Shown: one piece after another, positions 22,281 through 35,049 of the stretch | Position numbering within the stretch: the stretch's first letter is position 1 | Layout: the number at the start of each line of letters is the position of its first letter | NCBI RefSeq assembly: GCF_914767665.1 | Contig: NC_059506.1 | Coordinates: 20,313,825 to 20,377,824, forward strand | Direction of reading: 5' to 3' | From: Harmonia axyridis | Taxonomy: Eukaryota > Arthropoda > Insecta > Coleoptera > Coccinellidae | Length of the DNA: 64,000 bases | Position numbers and translations under genes: made by a program | The notes under the pieces: generated by a model | Seen by the model: only the letters and a program-made list of their open reading frames with translations | Databases searched by the model: none | Told to the model about the DNA's origin: nothing

Positions 22281-25200
22281 GAAACCGCACAAGCCACCAC
22301 GAGCAGATTTACTGGATATGATTTATGATACAGTACCTTGCACCGCCACCTCCGTGAGATTCGAAATGGAATAATAATTCATGGTTAGAATAGACTCAAC
22401 GCCGATTTCTATCTGGAAATATTTACACCAAAAGATGTCCGTAACCTATATTTTAATATTATTATAAATATTCTTTCGATCTTTCAAATGTAATTATGAA
22501 TTTATTCAAATGATAGACCTAATCGACCTGTATATTGAAATGAGGACATAAATCGTCCGATTCTAATGATATTTTCCGGAGAATATGGAAATGACATGCG
22601 AAAAATTTGAAATTGAGTCATTGAGTGTGTGGAATTTTCTACAGAAAATTTTTATTATAAACACATCATTTAATATGGAAAAACGATCAGATATGGAATC
22701 GTTTGCTTCTGTTTTTTCACGTGATCTTCATTTTGTCAAAATGAATGTTTCCGAATATTTTGATGGCTTCTTTGATTTGGCTAATTTTTAATTGATATCT
22801 ATTATTAGTTGGTATTAAATAGAGTTAAATTTCATCTCTTTGAAACTGTATGCGTGAAAAGTATACTGTCAGACCCTGTACAAAACATGAAATGCGAAAC
22901 ATTTTGAAAACTTTATGTTTTGGGCACAACAAAAATTGAAGACTACCCACTAGTCTATCCGACAGGTAGAAAGAAATCAGCGCATGCCATTTAAAAAAAT
23001 TGACTTATTGACATTTTCAAAGAGTCATTTTTAAAAAATTGCAGTTTCTTTCAGACCACCAGTAGAGTGATACGTAAATTTTCAGAAGACTTGAAAACTT
23101 TTCGGGAATCAATAAAAATATCGTACAATTACCTTGAACGGTTTTCAAGATTTAGTTTAGTTCAAAGCTTTTTATCCAAGAAATTCGTCAAAAAAAGTGG
23201 CCTACGTTAAAAAGTATCACAGATAAATTGTGACAAGTATTCGAAATCAGAACTTCATGGAGATTCTGAGTATGATATAAAAATTGGTCATTCTCATACA
23301 CTGGTTATTTGTTTTACTAGGCAGCAAAGTAGTACACTGACTGTCGCAGCTGATAGTTCAGGAATTTTTCTTCGATTGATATTGTCTTTACAAATTATTA
23401 GAATTTCCACAAAACTATGTATTGCTCATACTGTGGGAAATATTATTTCTCACGGCACTTTGCCCACACCTCGCTACGCTACTTTTCATAGCAGTTGTAG
23501 GAAATAGTATATTGTGCAACAAGTGGGGAAAGTTCAACATTTCTCGCGAGTGTGGAAGTTTGTGGCAAGAGCCTGAAAGGCGAGTGCCGCAAACACACGA
23601 GCGAGAAAAGGACTTTCTCCACATGTTGCACAATATACTTTTTCGGCAACCGTCCGGGAAGTTCTCACTTCCCGGACACTTTTTCTCTGAGAAAGTATTA
23701 TTTCCCGGACTAGGCCGGAAAAGAATCATAGAATCGATAGACCGAAATAACGGCTGAAAGTTCATATGAAATTAGTTGTCAAAAATTTGCATGTTTTTTG
23801 ATCGCAATCGCAATAAAATATGGAAAGCAGCGGCGATAGTGTTATTTTACATGGTTGCCGAAAAAATATTGTACGCAACACGCCCGAAAATGGTTTTTTT
23901 GGACACACAGACTTCCAGGACTCGCTTACGCTCTTCCTGGAATTTTGTCTATTCGTCCAAGAAAACCTTATTTTCCGGACTTGTTACGTAAATTACTATT
24001 TCCTACAACTATAAAAATTTCAATAATTCGAGTAATATCGATATTTTTACTCTTACATATTTCGATGAATTTCGATAGTGTCAGAAAATATCGAAAGCTG
24101 TTTGTCCCTTTCCCTAAATCAAACTAGTAATGAATTGCGCAGGTGCACATTTCGTATCCAATCCCGTTAGTCGTGTACTTGTTTGAGTACATAAAGGTAC
24201 AGGTACGCTAACTAGTTTAGTATCAGTTTGACAGTGTTGAAAGCAGAGCAGTAAATTTTGAAACCGAAAAGATGTCTTTAGACCATCTATATGAATTCAA
24301 CTTCGAAAAGTTGTACAACGATTGTACAGAAAGGTAATGCTTTTACATCATTTTTTTCTTTAAGTATTTTTGAAACGATATAATCAAATTTTATCTTTAG
24401 TTTCTGAATGTTTCGTTCTTATAAAGAAATTTTTGTTCAATAATTGTTTTGAAATGAACAATAACCATATTGTACCTACAAACAGTGAATTAATATGTAC
24501 TTTTTTTTTCCTAGGGGTATAACATTCGAAGAGGATTGCAGCGTATGTTTGAGCAGATTAACAGGAGAATTGTACCTTACGGACTGCAGACATTCATTCC
24601 ACAAGGAGTGTATCGACAGGTGGTGCTCCAGTTCCGAATGTTGTCCCATGTGCAGGACAAATTTAGTTTTCGAAGAAACCTGCAGTATCTTCGATACAAA
24701 TTGGAAACCTGTCAATATCCATCGGTTCGATAAGATGGACAGTGATGAAGAAGATGATGAGAGTGGAGAAGATGATGAGAGTGAAACTGAAGAAGAAAAA
24801 GAAGAGAATGAAGGAGAAAACGAATGCCAAACCGAGTGCCAAACCAACGAGGAAAATTAATTTTACATCTCTGTTCGACACAACCTGTAACATTTTTGAG
24901 AGAAATAAATCATAAATTGTGTTATATTTAAAACATTTGTTTTTTTTTTCATCTTATTTTTCCTAACTTTAACTAAGTGTCATTTCAATCAGAAATAGCT
25001 CTCGTTTGTCTTATGAGTGTGATTTATTATAAATAAAACAATTTTAAAAAATACTCTCATTAGGTGTACAACTTTGCTTCCGCCGTTTTGCAATAGATAG
25101 CTATAGAGGTAAGTGGTAAGTGATAGTCGAAAGATAGCCTACAAGAGGCACTTACTACAGACGAGTTGTAACAAAATCGACTAATAATCCGAGTAATCAA

Positions 25201-25850
25201 ACAGTTTTCCATAAATAATAAACAGCTAAGGATATTGGATTGGCAATGATAGACATATTTTTTTTATATGTAATGGAAATTTCTGATATGCTCATTCCTA
25301 ATGATCCAAGAATAAGAGCCAATTTGGTTGCAAGAGATAAAACGATATTCGGTATTTTATTGATCTACAAATGTATGTTAGAGTCAGATGTTCGGCCTGA
25401 ATATTAGGTGTACAACTTTGCTTCCGTCGTTTTGCAATAGATGGCTGTAGCTGTAAGGGGTAGTCGAAATAAATAGATCAAAGATGTCATACAATAAGCT
25501 TTAGTATTTGTGAACATAGCGCTATTGAAATATTAGTCGATTTTTGTCTCCATCATAAAGTTATTCTCGTTTAAACATTTTTGGATCGCGTCAAAAGATG
25601 ACCAGTTTTTCCAACGCGGGATTCGTACGCTTTTCGAAAGATGGAAGAAAGTAGTCGCCAGAGATGGACAATACTTTGGATCATAAATGTATATCCAGTT
25701 TTTTACAATAAAGCCTCGAATTTCGGGAAAAAAACGGCGAAAGCAAAGTTGTACGCGTATGTATATTGAAGGAATTCCTTTGTTCTAACGTAATAACCAA
25801 GAGACAACCAATCAGAGAACACAAGATCGGTAAATTTCGATCCAGAAGCA
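22281..25850 (+). repeat. Array unit 6
   Basis: Foldback 23493-24010, RING gene 24272-24860, mariner region 25060-25757. Shares TTCGTCCAAGAAAACC with unit 2 rather than with its neighbours, another sign of mosaic exchange. Confidence 0.95.
24272..24860 (+). CDS. RING-H2 finger protein with acidic tail (unit 6)
   Basis: Exons 24272-24333 and 24515-24860 encode 135 residues; the consensus protein with intact RING and splice sites. One leader base differs (GAAACCG before the ATG). Confidence 0.85.
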
Positions 25851-27813
25851 GAAACCGCACAAGCCACCACGAGCAGATTTACTGGATATGATTTATGATA
25901 CAGTACCTTGTACCGCCACCTCCGTGAGATTCGAAATGGAATAATAATTCATGGTTAGAATAGACTCAACGCCGATTTCTATCTGTAAATATTTACACCA
26001 AAAGATGTCCGTAACCTATATTTTGATATTATTATAAATATTCTTTCGATCTTTCAAATGTAATTATGAATTTATTCAAATGATAGACCTAATCGACCTG
26101 TATATTGAAATGAGGACATAAATCGTCCGATTCTAATGATATTTTTCGGAGAATATGGAAATGACATGCGAAAAATTTGAAATTGAGTCATTGAGTGTGT
26201 GGAATTTTCTACAGAAAATTTTTATTATAAACACATCATTTAATATGGAAAAACGATCAGATATGGAATCGTTTGCTTCTGTTTTTTCACGTGATCTTCA
26301 TTTTGTCAAAATGAATGTTTCCGAATATTTTGATGGCTTCTTTGATTTGGCTAATTTTTAATTGATATCTATTATTAGTTGGTATTAAATAGAGTTAAAT
26401 TTCATCCCTTTGAAACTGTATGCGTGAAAAGTATACTGTCAGACCCTGAACAAAACATGAAATGCGAAACATTTTGAAAACTTTATGTTTTGGGCACAAC
26501 AAAAATTGAAGACTACCCACTAGTCTATCCGACAGGTAGAAAGAAATCAGCGCATGCCATTTGAAAAAATTGACTTATTGACATTTTCAAAGAGTCATTT
26601 TTAAAAAATTGCAGTTTCTTTCAGACCACCAGTAGAGTGATACGTAAATTTTCAGAAGACTTGAAAACTTTTCGGGAATCAATAAAAATATCGTACAATT
26701 ACCTTGAACGGTTTTCAAGATTTAGTTTAGTTCAAAGCTTTTTATCCAAGAAATTCGTCAAAAAAAGTGGCCTACGTTTAAAAGTATCACAGATAAATTG
26801 TGACAAGTATTCGAAATCAGAACTTCATGGAGATTCTGAGTATGATATAAAAATTGGTCATTCTCATACACTGGTTATTTGTTTTACTAGGCAGCAAAGT
26901 AGTACACTGACTGTCGCAGCTGATAGTTCAGGAATTTTTCTTCGATTGATATTGTCTTTACAAATTATTAGAATTTCCACAAAACTATGTATTGCTCATA
27001 CTGTGGGAAATATTATTTCTCACGGCACTTTGCCCACACCTCGCTACGCTACTTTTCATAGCAGTTTTAGGAAATAGTATATTGTGCAACAAGTGGGGAA
27101 AGTTCAACATTTCTCGCGAGTGTGGAAGTTTGTGGCAAGAACCTGAAAGGCGAATGCCGCAAACACACGAGCGAGAAAAGGACTTTCTCCACATGTTGCA
27201 CAATATACTTTTTCGGCAACCGTCCGGGAAGTTCTCACTTCCCGGACACTTTTTCTCTGAGAAAGTATTATTTCCGGGACTAGGCCGGAAAAGAATCATA
27301 GAATCGATAGACCGAAATAACGGCTGACAGTTCATATGAAATTAGTTGTCAAAAATTTGCATGTTTTTTTATCGCAATCGCAATAAAATATGGAAAGCAG
27401 CGGCGATAGTGTTATTTTACATGGTTGCCGAAAAAATATTGTACGCAACACGCCCGAAAATGGTTTTTTTGGACACACAGACTTCCAGGACTCGCTTACG
27501 CTCTTCCTGGAATTTTGTCTATTCGTCCAGAAAAACCTTATTTTCCGGACTTGTTGCGTAAATTACTATTTCCTACAACTATAAAAATTTCAATAATTCG
27601 AGTAATATCGATATTTTTACTCTTACATATTTCGATAAATTTCGATAGTGTCAGAAAATATCGAAAGCTGTTTGTCCCTTTCCCTAAATCAAACTAGTAA
27701 TGAATTGCGCAGGTGCACATTTCGTATCCAATCCCGTTAGTCGTGTACTTGTTTGAGTACATAAAGGTACAGGTACGCTAACTAGTTTAGTATCAGTTTG
27801 ACAGTGTTGAAAG

Positions 27814-28001
27814 TGTGGGGATTACAGATTCCTGCGTTACCATCATGGTGGCGCGGCCAACCAGGTTAACGCTTTCCCCAACAGAGGGCGCAACAATCTA
27901 TTTAAGCCTCGAAGTACACATCTTAAACGGAGTTAAGCCAAAGATTCCCAGTTAAATATGAACCTACTTCATGTAGCACAAGTCGTCACGCTGTCCCAAA
28001 A
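27814..28001 (+). repeat. 5' LTR of gypsy copy 2
   Basis: 188 bp with the same distinguishing bases as the 5' LTR of copy 1. The primer-binding site follows at 28003. Confidence 0.9.
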
Positions 28002-28092
28002 CTGGTGACCCCGACGTGATCAACGTCAACTTAATGAGTGACAGGGACGATTTGGTCGACTAACACCAGACGCCAGGACGCCAGACGCCAAG

Positions 28093-31000
28093 ATGCCGAA
28101 TCCATCCGCCGCAGCACCCACTCCCGGAATACTCGCACGCCTCCAAATCCCGGCGTTCACCCCAGAGGACCCAGAAGTATGGTTCCAGCAGGTCGAGTGG
28201 ACACTTGAAGATTTCGGGCTAACGGACAGCTTAGCGAAATTTCGGCAGGTGATCAAATCCCTAGACGGCAGGTACGCGAAGGAGGTTCGCGACCTGATAA
28301 TCAACCCGCCAGCACAAAAGCCGTACGAGACACTGAAGGAGCAGCTTCTCCAACGCCTGGGGAAATCACAGGCCCAAAAGACGCGACAACTGCTGGAGAG
28401 AGTCGAAATTGGAGACCGGAAGCCTTCACAGTTCCTGCGGTATCTCCAACAGCTCGCTGGGGACAACGCCGCTGACGAGATCGTCCGCGCCCTGTGGATG
28501 GAGCGGATCAACCCCCTCGCTCGCGCCAGCATCGCCGCGCAGGCTGCCCAACCCAACGTGACCCTGGACGACCTGGCCAAGACCGCAGATTGCGTAATGG
28601 AAGCGCTAGGTACCGTCACGCCACAACAGGTGTCTGCGGTGTCACCTCGGGTGTCACAAAGCGAATCACAGCTTTGTGAAGTGTTGAAGAGGTTGTCGGT
28701 GCGCCTCGACGAACAAAGTCGCGAGTTAAACGATCTTCATGCGGAAGTGCGCGGTCACTCGCGGAACCACGATGGTCCTACATCGCGTACTACAGGGAAA
28801 CGGCAAAGGCAGTCGCTGAACGCGGCAGGCGAAAGCTGCCCCAACACACGCCGCTTGTTTTTGAGGGACCGAAACAGTGGAGAAAACTTTTTGATCGACA
28901 CCGGCGCAGACTTGTGCGTGTTTCCGCGACGTCTAGTGAAAGGCCGACGGGTAAAAACCGGTTATGAGCTAACCGCGGCTAACGGTAGTGCGATCGATAC
29001 GTATGGCTCAATTCCACTGACACTTAACCTCGGTCTCCGCCGTGATTTCGCGTGGAATTTCGTCATCGCGGACGTGTCCAAGGCCATCATCGGGGTGGAT
29101 TTTCTGACTCATTACGACCTCCTCGTGGATCTGCGCAACGGACTCTTACTTGACCGATCCACGAGTCTCAGTGTCACGGGACGGGACTCCAAGTGCGCGA
29201 CTATTGCCGGAATTCGAACATCCGCAGGCGATACGCGCTATCACGCGTTGCTCCAGCAGTTCCCGGAGCTGACGCGCCCCGATGGCGCTTGCAAAGCAGC
29301 GGATGTGAAACACCGTACAGTGCATCACATCCACACCACACCAGGACAACCCGTCTTCCAGAAGCCACGTCGCCTAGCCGCGGACCGTTACCTCGCCGCT
29401 AGGAAGGAGTTCGAGTCCATGCTCCAATTGGGGATTTGTCGCCCATCGAAGAGCACTCCACATGGTGCCAAAGAAGGGAGACGAATGGCGCCCTTGTGGA
29501 GACTACCGGGGACTAAACGCGCGCACTTTACCAGACCGGTATCCAGTGCGCCACATCCAGGACTTCGCCCAAATGCTCCGTGGAAAGTCAATTTTTTCCA
29601 CCATTGACCTGGTACGAGCGTACCATCATATCCCGGTGGCCCCTGAAGACGTGGAGAAGACGGCGATCACCACTCCGTTCGGATTATTCGAATTCCCGGC
29701 AATGAGCTTTGGACTACGAAACGCCGCTCAAACATTCCAGCGGTTCATCGACGAGGTTCTCCGGGGACTCGACTTCGTGTATGCCTATATTGACGACCTA
29801 CTGGTGGCCTCCTCGTCCGAGGAAGAGCATCATGAACACCTACGCATTCTATTCGAACGTCTCCAGCGGTACGGAATTGTCGTCAATTCAGCGAAATGTT
29901 ACTTTGGCGCTAAGGAAGTAAAGTTCTTGGGGTACCTAGTATCTGGTAATGGAACAAAACCACTCCCCGAGAAAGTCGCTGCCATCCGCGAATATCCCAG
30001 GCCAACAACAGCAAAAGATCTCCGACAATTCCTTGGCATGTTGAACTTCTACAGGCGTTTCATGCCCGGAACTGCTAAGACCCAGGCACCACTCAATGAC
30101 CTGCTCCAAGGAAACATCAAAAAGAAGACACCAGTGAATTGGAACAATTACGCTGATGCCGCATTCGCCGCATGCAAGGAAGAACTTGCAAAAGCGACAC
30201 TTCTGGCACACCCCGAACTTGGCGCCGAGGTCTCCTTGGTTTGTGATGCATCGGACCACACCATTGGAGCTGCACTGCATCAACGGGTTGGCAACGAGTG
30301 GGAACCACTCGGTTTTTTTTCGAAGAAGCTGGCTGGCGCTGAGTGCAAGTACAGCGCCTACGATCGGGAACTCCTGGCCATCTACAAGTCGGTCAAGTAC
30401 TTCCGACACATGGTTGAAGGACGCCGCTTCTTCATTTTAACTGACCATAAGCCGCTGACCTTCGCCTTCAGTCAAAAGTCCGATCAATGCTCCCCACGCC
30501 GATACCGCCACCTGGACTTCATCGGGCAGTTCACCACAGATATCCGGCATATATCCGGAAAAGAAAACGTCGTCGCAGATGCCCTTTCCAGGGTGGACGA
30601 AATCGCAGCACCACTCGACTTCGAGGCCCTCGCAGCATCCCAGCAATGTGACCCAGAGCTCCAGGAGTTCCGCCAGAAGCAAGACTCTGGCTTACTTCTA
30701 CGCCAAGTCACGATACCAGGATCCAACGCTGCCGTCTTCTGCGATATATCCACCACTAAGGCACGACCCTTCCTGACGGCTCCATTCCGGAAACCAGCTT
30801 TTGACGCCATCCACGGCCTGTCCCATCCAGGCGACAAGGCCACCACAAAGCTGATGAGCCAACGATACGTCTGGCCCTCCATTTCCAGAGATTGCCGAGC
30901 GTGGTCCCGAGTCTGCATCCAATGCCAGCGGTCAAAGGTGTCACGACATGTTTCGTCTCCGATCGGTAACTTCACACCGCCGTCGAGCCGTTTCGAACAT

Positions 31001-31996
31001 GTGCACATCGACCTGATCGTGATGCCATTTTCCAAAGGATATCGGTATTGCCTCACCAGCGTCGATCGATTTTCTCGATGGCCAGAAGCGATACCGCTCC
31101 AAGACCAGACAGCAGAAACCGTCGCCCGAGCATTTTACACTAACTGGGTTGCCAGGTTTGGCGTCCCGCTCCGGGTAACTACAGACCAAGGACGGCAATT
31201 CGAGTCCTACCTATTTCGCTGCTTGAACAAGCTACTAGGGACGGACCACCTCAGAACCACGGCGTACCACCCGGCCGCCAACGGAATGGTCGAGCGACTC
31301 CACCGTCAGCTCAAAGCTTCCATTAAATGCTTGGACTCTGACACATGGGTCCACACACTACCCACTGCACTACTGGGGATCCGCGCCGCTTGGAAAGAAG
31401 ATCTCCAATCCACCGCTGCTGAGATGATATACGGAGAACCACTCCGTCTTCCAGGCGAGTTCCTGGGTTCGACGTCGACGATGAACCTGGATAACTCCGA
31501 CGATTTCGTTCGCGACCTGCGCCAGCACTTTCAGGCGCTCCGACCAGTCAGTGGCACCAGGCACGGTGAGCGGAAGATCTTCGTCTTTAAAGATCTCGCC
31601 ACCGCATCCCACGTCTTCGTAAGCCACGACGCCGTTCGACGTCCGCTCCAGCACCCATACGATGGACCGTTCGAGGTGGTTTCTCGAGCCGAAAAGCACT
31701 ACACCCTCCGAATTCACGGTACCAACGTCCCGGTCTCGATCGACAGGCTGAAACCAGCCTACATCGCGGTCAGCGAAAATTCACCGGAGGACGCTGTAAA
31801 TTCGAACGAGGACGATGAAGACGAAGGAATTCTTCTCTTTTTACCAGGCGAGAACTCACCCCCGGCCCAACAACCCATCCCACCTGCTCCAGCAGATCCA
31901 GAGGCAGCAACGCAAGCGCCAGCAGTACGAGGACCTTACACGACCAGATCAGGTCGGCAAGTTCGTTTCCCCGAGCGTTTCCAGGCGGGGATGTAA
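28093..31996 (+). pseudogene. gag-pol of gypsy copy 2, frameshifted in RT
   Basis: Gag and protease are open from ATG 28093; codon 84 is CAG here and the protease reads IDTGAD, the normal form. A 14-bp deletion between 29454 and 29455, relative to 10764-10777 of copy 1, removes the start of RT (SWASPLH region) and shifts the frame, ending the first frame at 29607. The remaining pol is open from about ATG 29462 to 31996 (844 codons) with YIDD, RNase H and the integrase HHCC/DD35E intact. As it stands it cannot make a full polyprotein. Confidence 0.93.
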
Positions 31997-32025
31997 TATA
32001 TCGTTAATCACTAGCAAGGGGGTAC

Positions 32026-32213
32026 TGTGGGGATTACAGATTCCTGCGTTACCATCATGGTGGCGCGGCCAACCAGGTTAACGCTTCCCCCAACAGAGGG
32101 CGCAACAATCTATTTGAGCCTCGAAGTACACATCTTAAACGGAGTTAAGCCAAAGATTCCCAGTTAAATATGAACCTACTTCATGTAGCACAAGTCGACA
32201 CGCTGTCCCAAAA
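32026..32213 (+). repeat. 3' LTR of gypsy copy 2
   Basis: 188 bp; TATTTGAG replaces the TATA-like TATTTAAG, so promoter strength may be altered. It ends 32 nt before the unit 7 RING ATG. Confidence 0.9.
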
Positions 32214-32245
32214 AAAGCAGAGCAGTAAATTTTGAAGCCGAAAAG

Positions 32246-32834
32246 ATGTCTTTAGACCATCTATATGAATTCAACTTCGAAAAGTTGTACAACGATTGTA
32301 CAGAAAGGTAATGCTTTTACATCATTTTTTTCTTTAAGTATTTTTGAAACGATATAATCAAATTTTATCTTTAGTTTCTGAATGTTTCGTTCTTATAAAG
32401 AAATTTTTGTTCAATAATTGTTTTGAAATGAACAATAACCATATTGTACCTACAAACAGTGAATTAATATGTACTTTTTTTTTCCTAGGGGTATAACATT
32501 CGAAGAGGATTGCAGCGTATGTTTGAGCAGATTAACAGGAGAATTGTACCTTACGGACTGCAGACATTCATTCCACAAGGAGTGTATCGACAGGTGGTGC
32601 TCCAGTTCCGAATGTTGTCCCATGTGCAGGACAAATTTAGTTTTCGAAGAAACCTGCAGTATCTTCGATACAAATTGGAAACCTGTCAATATCCATCGGT
32701 TCGATAAGATGGACAGTGATGAAGAAGATGATGAGAGTGGAGAAGATGATGAGAGTGAAACTGAAGAAGAAAAAGAAGAGAATGAAGGAGAAAACGAATG
32801 CCAAACCGAGTGCCAAACCAACGAGGAAAATTAA
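32246..32834 (+). CDS. RING-H2 finger protein with acidic tail (unit 7)
   Basis: Exons 32246-32307 and 32489-32834 encode 135 residues of consensus sequence. The upstream promoter is separated by the 4.4-kb gypsy element. Confidence 0.75.
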
Positions 32835-35049
32835 TTTTACATCTCTGTTCGACACAACCTGTAACATTTTTGAGAGAAATAAATCATAAATTGTGTTATA
32901 TTTAAAACATTTGTTTTTTTTTTCATCTTATTTTTCCTAACTTTAACTAAGTGTCATTTCAATCAGAAATAGCTCTCGTTTGTCTTATGAGTGTGATTTA
33001 TTATAAATAAAACAATTTTAAAAAATACTCTCATTAGGTGTACAATTTTGCTTCCGCCGTTTTGCAATAGATAGCTATAGAGGTAAGTGGTAAGTGATAG
33101 TCGAAAGATAGCCTACAAGAGGCACTTACTACAGACGAGTTGTAACAAAATCGACTAATAATCCGAGTAATCAAACAGTTTCCCATAAATAATAAACAGC
33201 TAAGGATATTGGATTGGCAATGATAGACATATTTTTTTTATATGTAATGGAAATTTCTGATATGCTCATTCCTAATGATCCAAGAATAAGAGCCAATTTG
33301 GTTGTAAGAGATAAAACGATATTCGGTATTTTATTGATCTACAAAAGTATGTTAGAGTCAGATTTTCGGCCTAAATATTAGGTGTACAACTTTGCTTCCG
33401 TCGTTTTGCAATAGATGGCTGTAGCTGTAAGGGGTAGTCGAAATAAATAGATCAAAGATGTCATACAATAAGCTTAAGTATTTGTGAACATAGCGCTATT
33501 GAAATATTAGTCGATTTTTGTCTCCATCATAAAGTTATTCTCGTTTAAACATTTTTGGATCGCGTCAAAAGATGACCAGTTTTTCCAACGCGGGATTCGT
33601 ACGCTTTTCGAAAGATGGAAGAAAGAAGTCGCCAGAGATGGACAATACTTTGGATCATAAATGTATATCCAGTTTTTTACAATAAAGCCTCGAATTTCGG
33701 GAAAAAAACGGCGAAAGCAAAGTTGTACGCGTATGTATATTGAAGGAATTCCTTTGTTCTAACGTAATAAACAAGAGACAACCAATCAGAGAACACAAGA
33801 TCGGTAAATTTCGATCCAGAAGCAGAAACCGCACAAGCCACCACGATCAGATTTACTGGATATGATTTATGATACAGTACCTTGCACCGCCACCTCCGTG
33901 AGATTCGAAATGAAATAATAATTCATGGTTAGAATAGACTCAACGCCGATTTCTATCTGGAAATATTTACACCAAAAGATGTCCGTAACCTATATTTTGA
34001 TATTATTATAAATATTCTTTCGATCTTTCAAATGTAATTATGAATTTATTCAAATGATAGACCTAATCGACCTGTATATTGAAATGAGGACATAAATCGT
34101 CCGATTCTAATGATATTTTTCGGAGAATATGGAAATGACATGCGAAAAATTTGAAATTGAGTCATTGAGTGTGTGGAATTTTCTACAGAAAATTTTTATT
34201 ATAAACACATCATTTAATATGGAAAAACGATCAGATATGGAATCGTTTGCTTCTGTGTTTTCACGTGATCTTCATTTTGTCAAAATGAATGTTTCCGAAT
34301 ATTTTGATGGCTTCTTTGATTTGGCTAATTTTTAATTGATATCTATTATTAGTTGGTATTAAATAGAGTTAAATTTCATTTCTTTTGAAACTGTATGCTT
34401 GAAAAGTATACTGTCAGACCCTGTACAAAACATGAAATGCGAAACATTTTGAAAACTTTATGTTTTGGGCACAACAAAAATTGAAGACTACCCACTAGTC
34501 TATCCGACAGGTAGAAAGAAATCAGCGCATGCCATTCAAAAAAATTGACTTATTGACATTTTCAAAGAGTCATTTTTAAAAAATTGCAGTTTCTTTCAGA
34601 CCACCAGTAGAGTGATACGTAAATTTTCAGAAGACTTGAAAACTTTTCGGGAATCAATAAAAATATCGTACAATTACCTTGAACGGTTTTCAAGATTTAG
34701 TTTAGTTCAAAGCTTTTTATCCAAGAAATTCGTCAAAAAAAGTGGCCTACGTTAAAAAGTATCACAGATAAATTGTGACAAGTATTCGAAATCAGAACTT
34801 CATGGAGATTCTGAGTATGATATAAAAATTGGTCATTCTCATACACTGGTTATTTGTTTTACTAGGCAGCAAAGTAGTACACTGACTGTCGCAGCTGATA
34901 GTTCAGGAATTTTTCTTCGATTGATATTGTCTTTACAAATTATTAGAATTTCCACAAAACTATGTATTGCTCATACTGTGGGAAATATTATTTCTCACGG
35001 CACTTTGCCCACACCTCGCTACGCTACTTTTCATAGCAGTTGTAGGAAA

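Larger units (their letters stand above)
27814..32213 (+). mobile_element. Ty3/gypsy LTR retrotransposon, copy 2
   Basis: 4400 bp, exactly 14 bp shorter than copy 1 because of one internal deletion. LTRs are 27814-28001 and 32026-32213; target duplication AAAG at 27810-27813 and 32214-32217. The 5'/3' LTR differences at offsets 61 and 172 are the same as in copy 1, showing both descend from one insertion. The 3' LTR additionally changes TATTTAAG to TATTTGAG. Confidence 0.95.
25851..33824 (+). repeat. Array unit 7, interrupted by a gypsy element
   Basis: Foldback 27063-27580, gypsy element 27814-32213 flanked by AAAG, RING gene 32246-32834, mariner region 33034-33731. The insertion point is the same base as in unit 3. 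Confidence 0.95.

Noticed and set aside
26637..27077. 146-codon frame unique to unit 7
   Set aside because: Arises from a single A-to-T change removing a stop (ACGTTTAAAAG) in sequence that is closed in every other unit.
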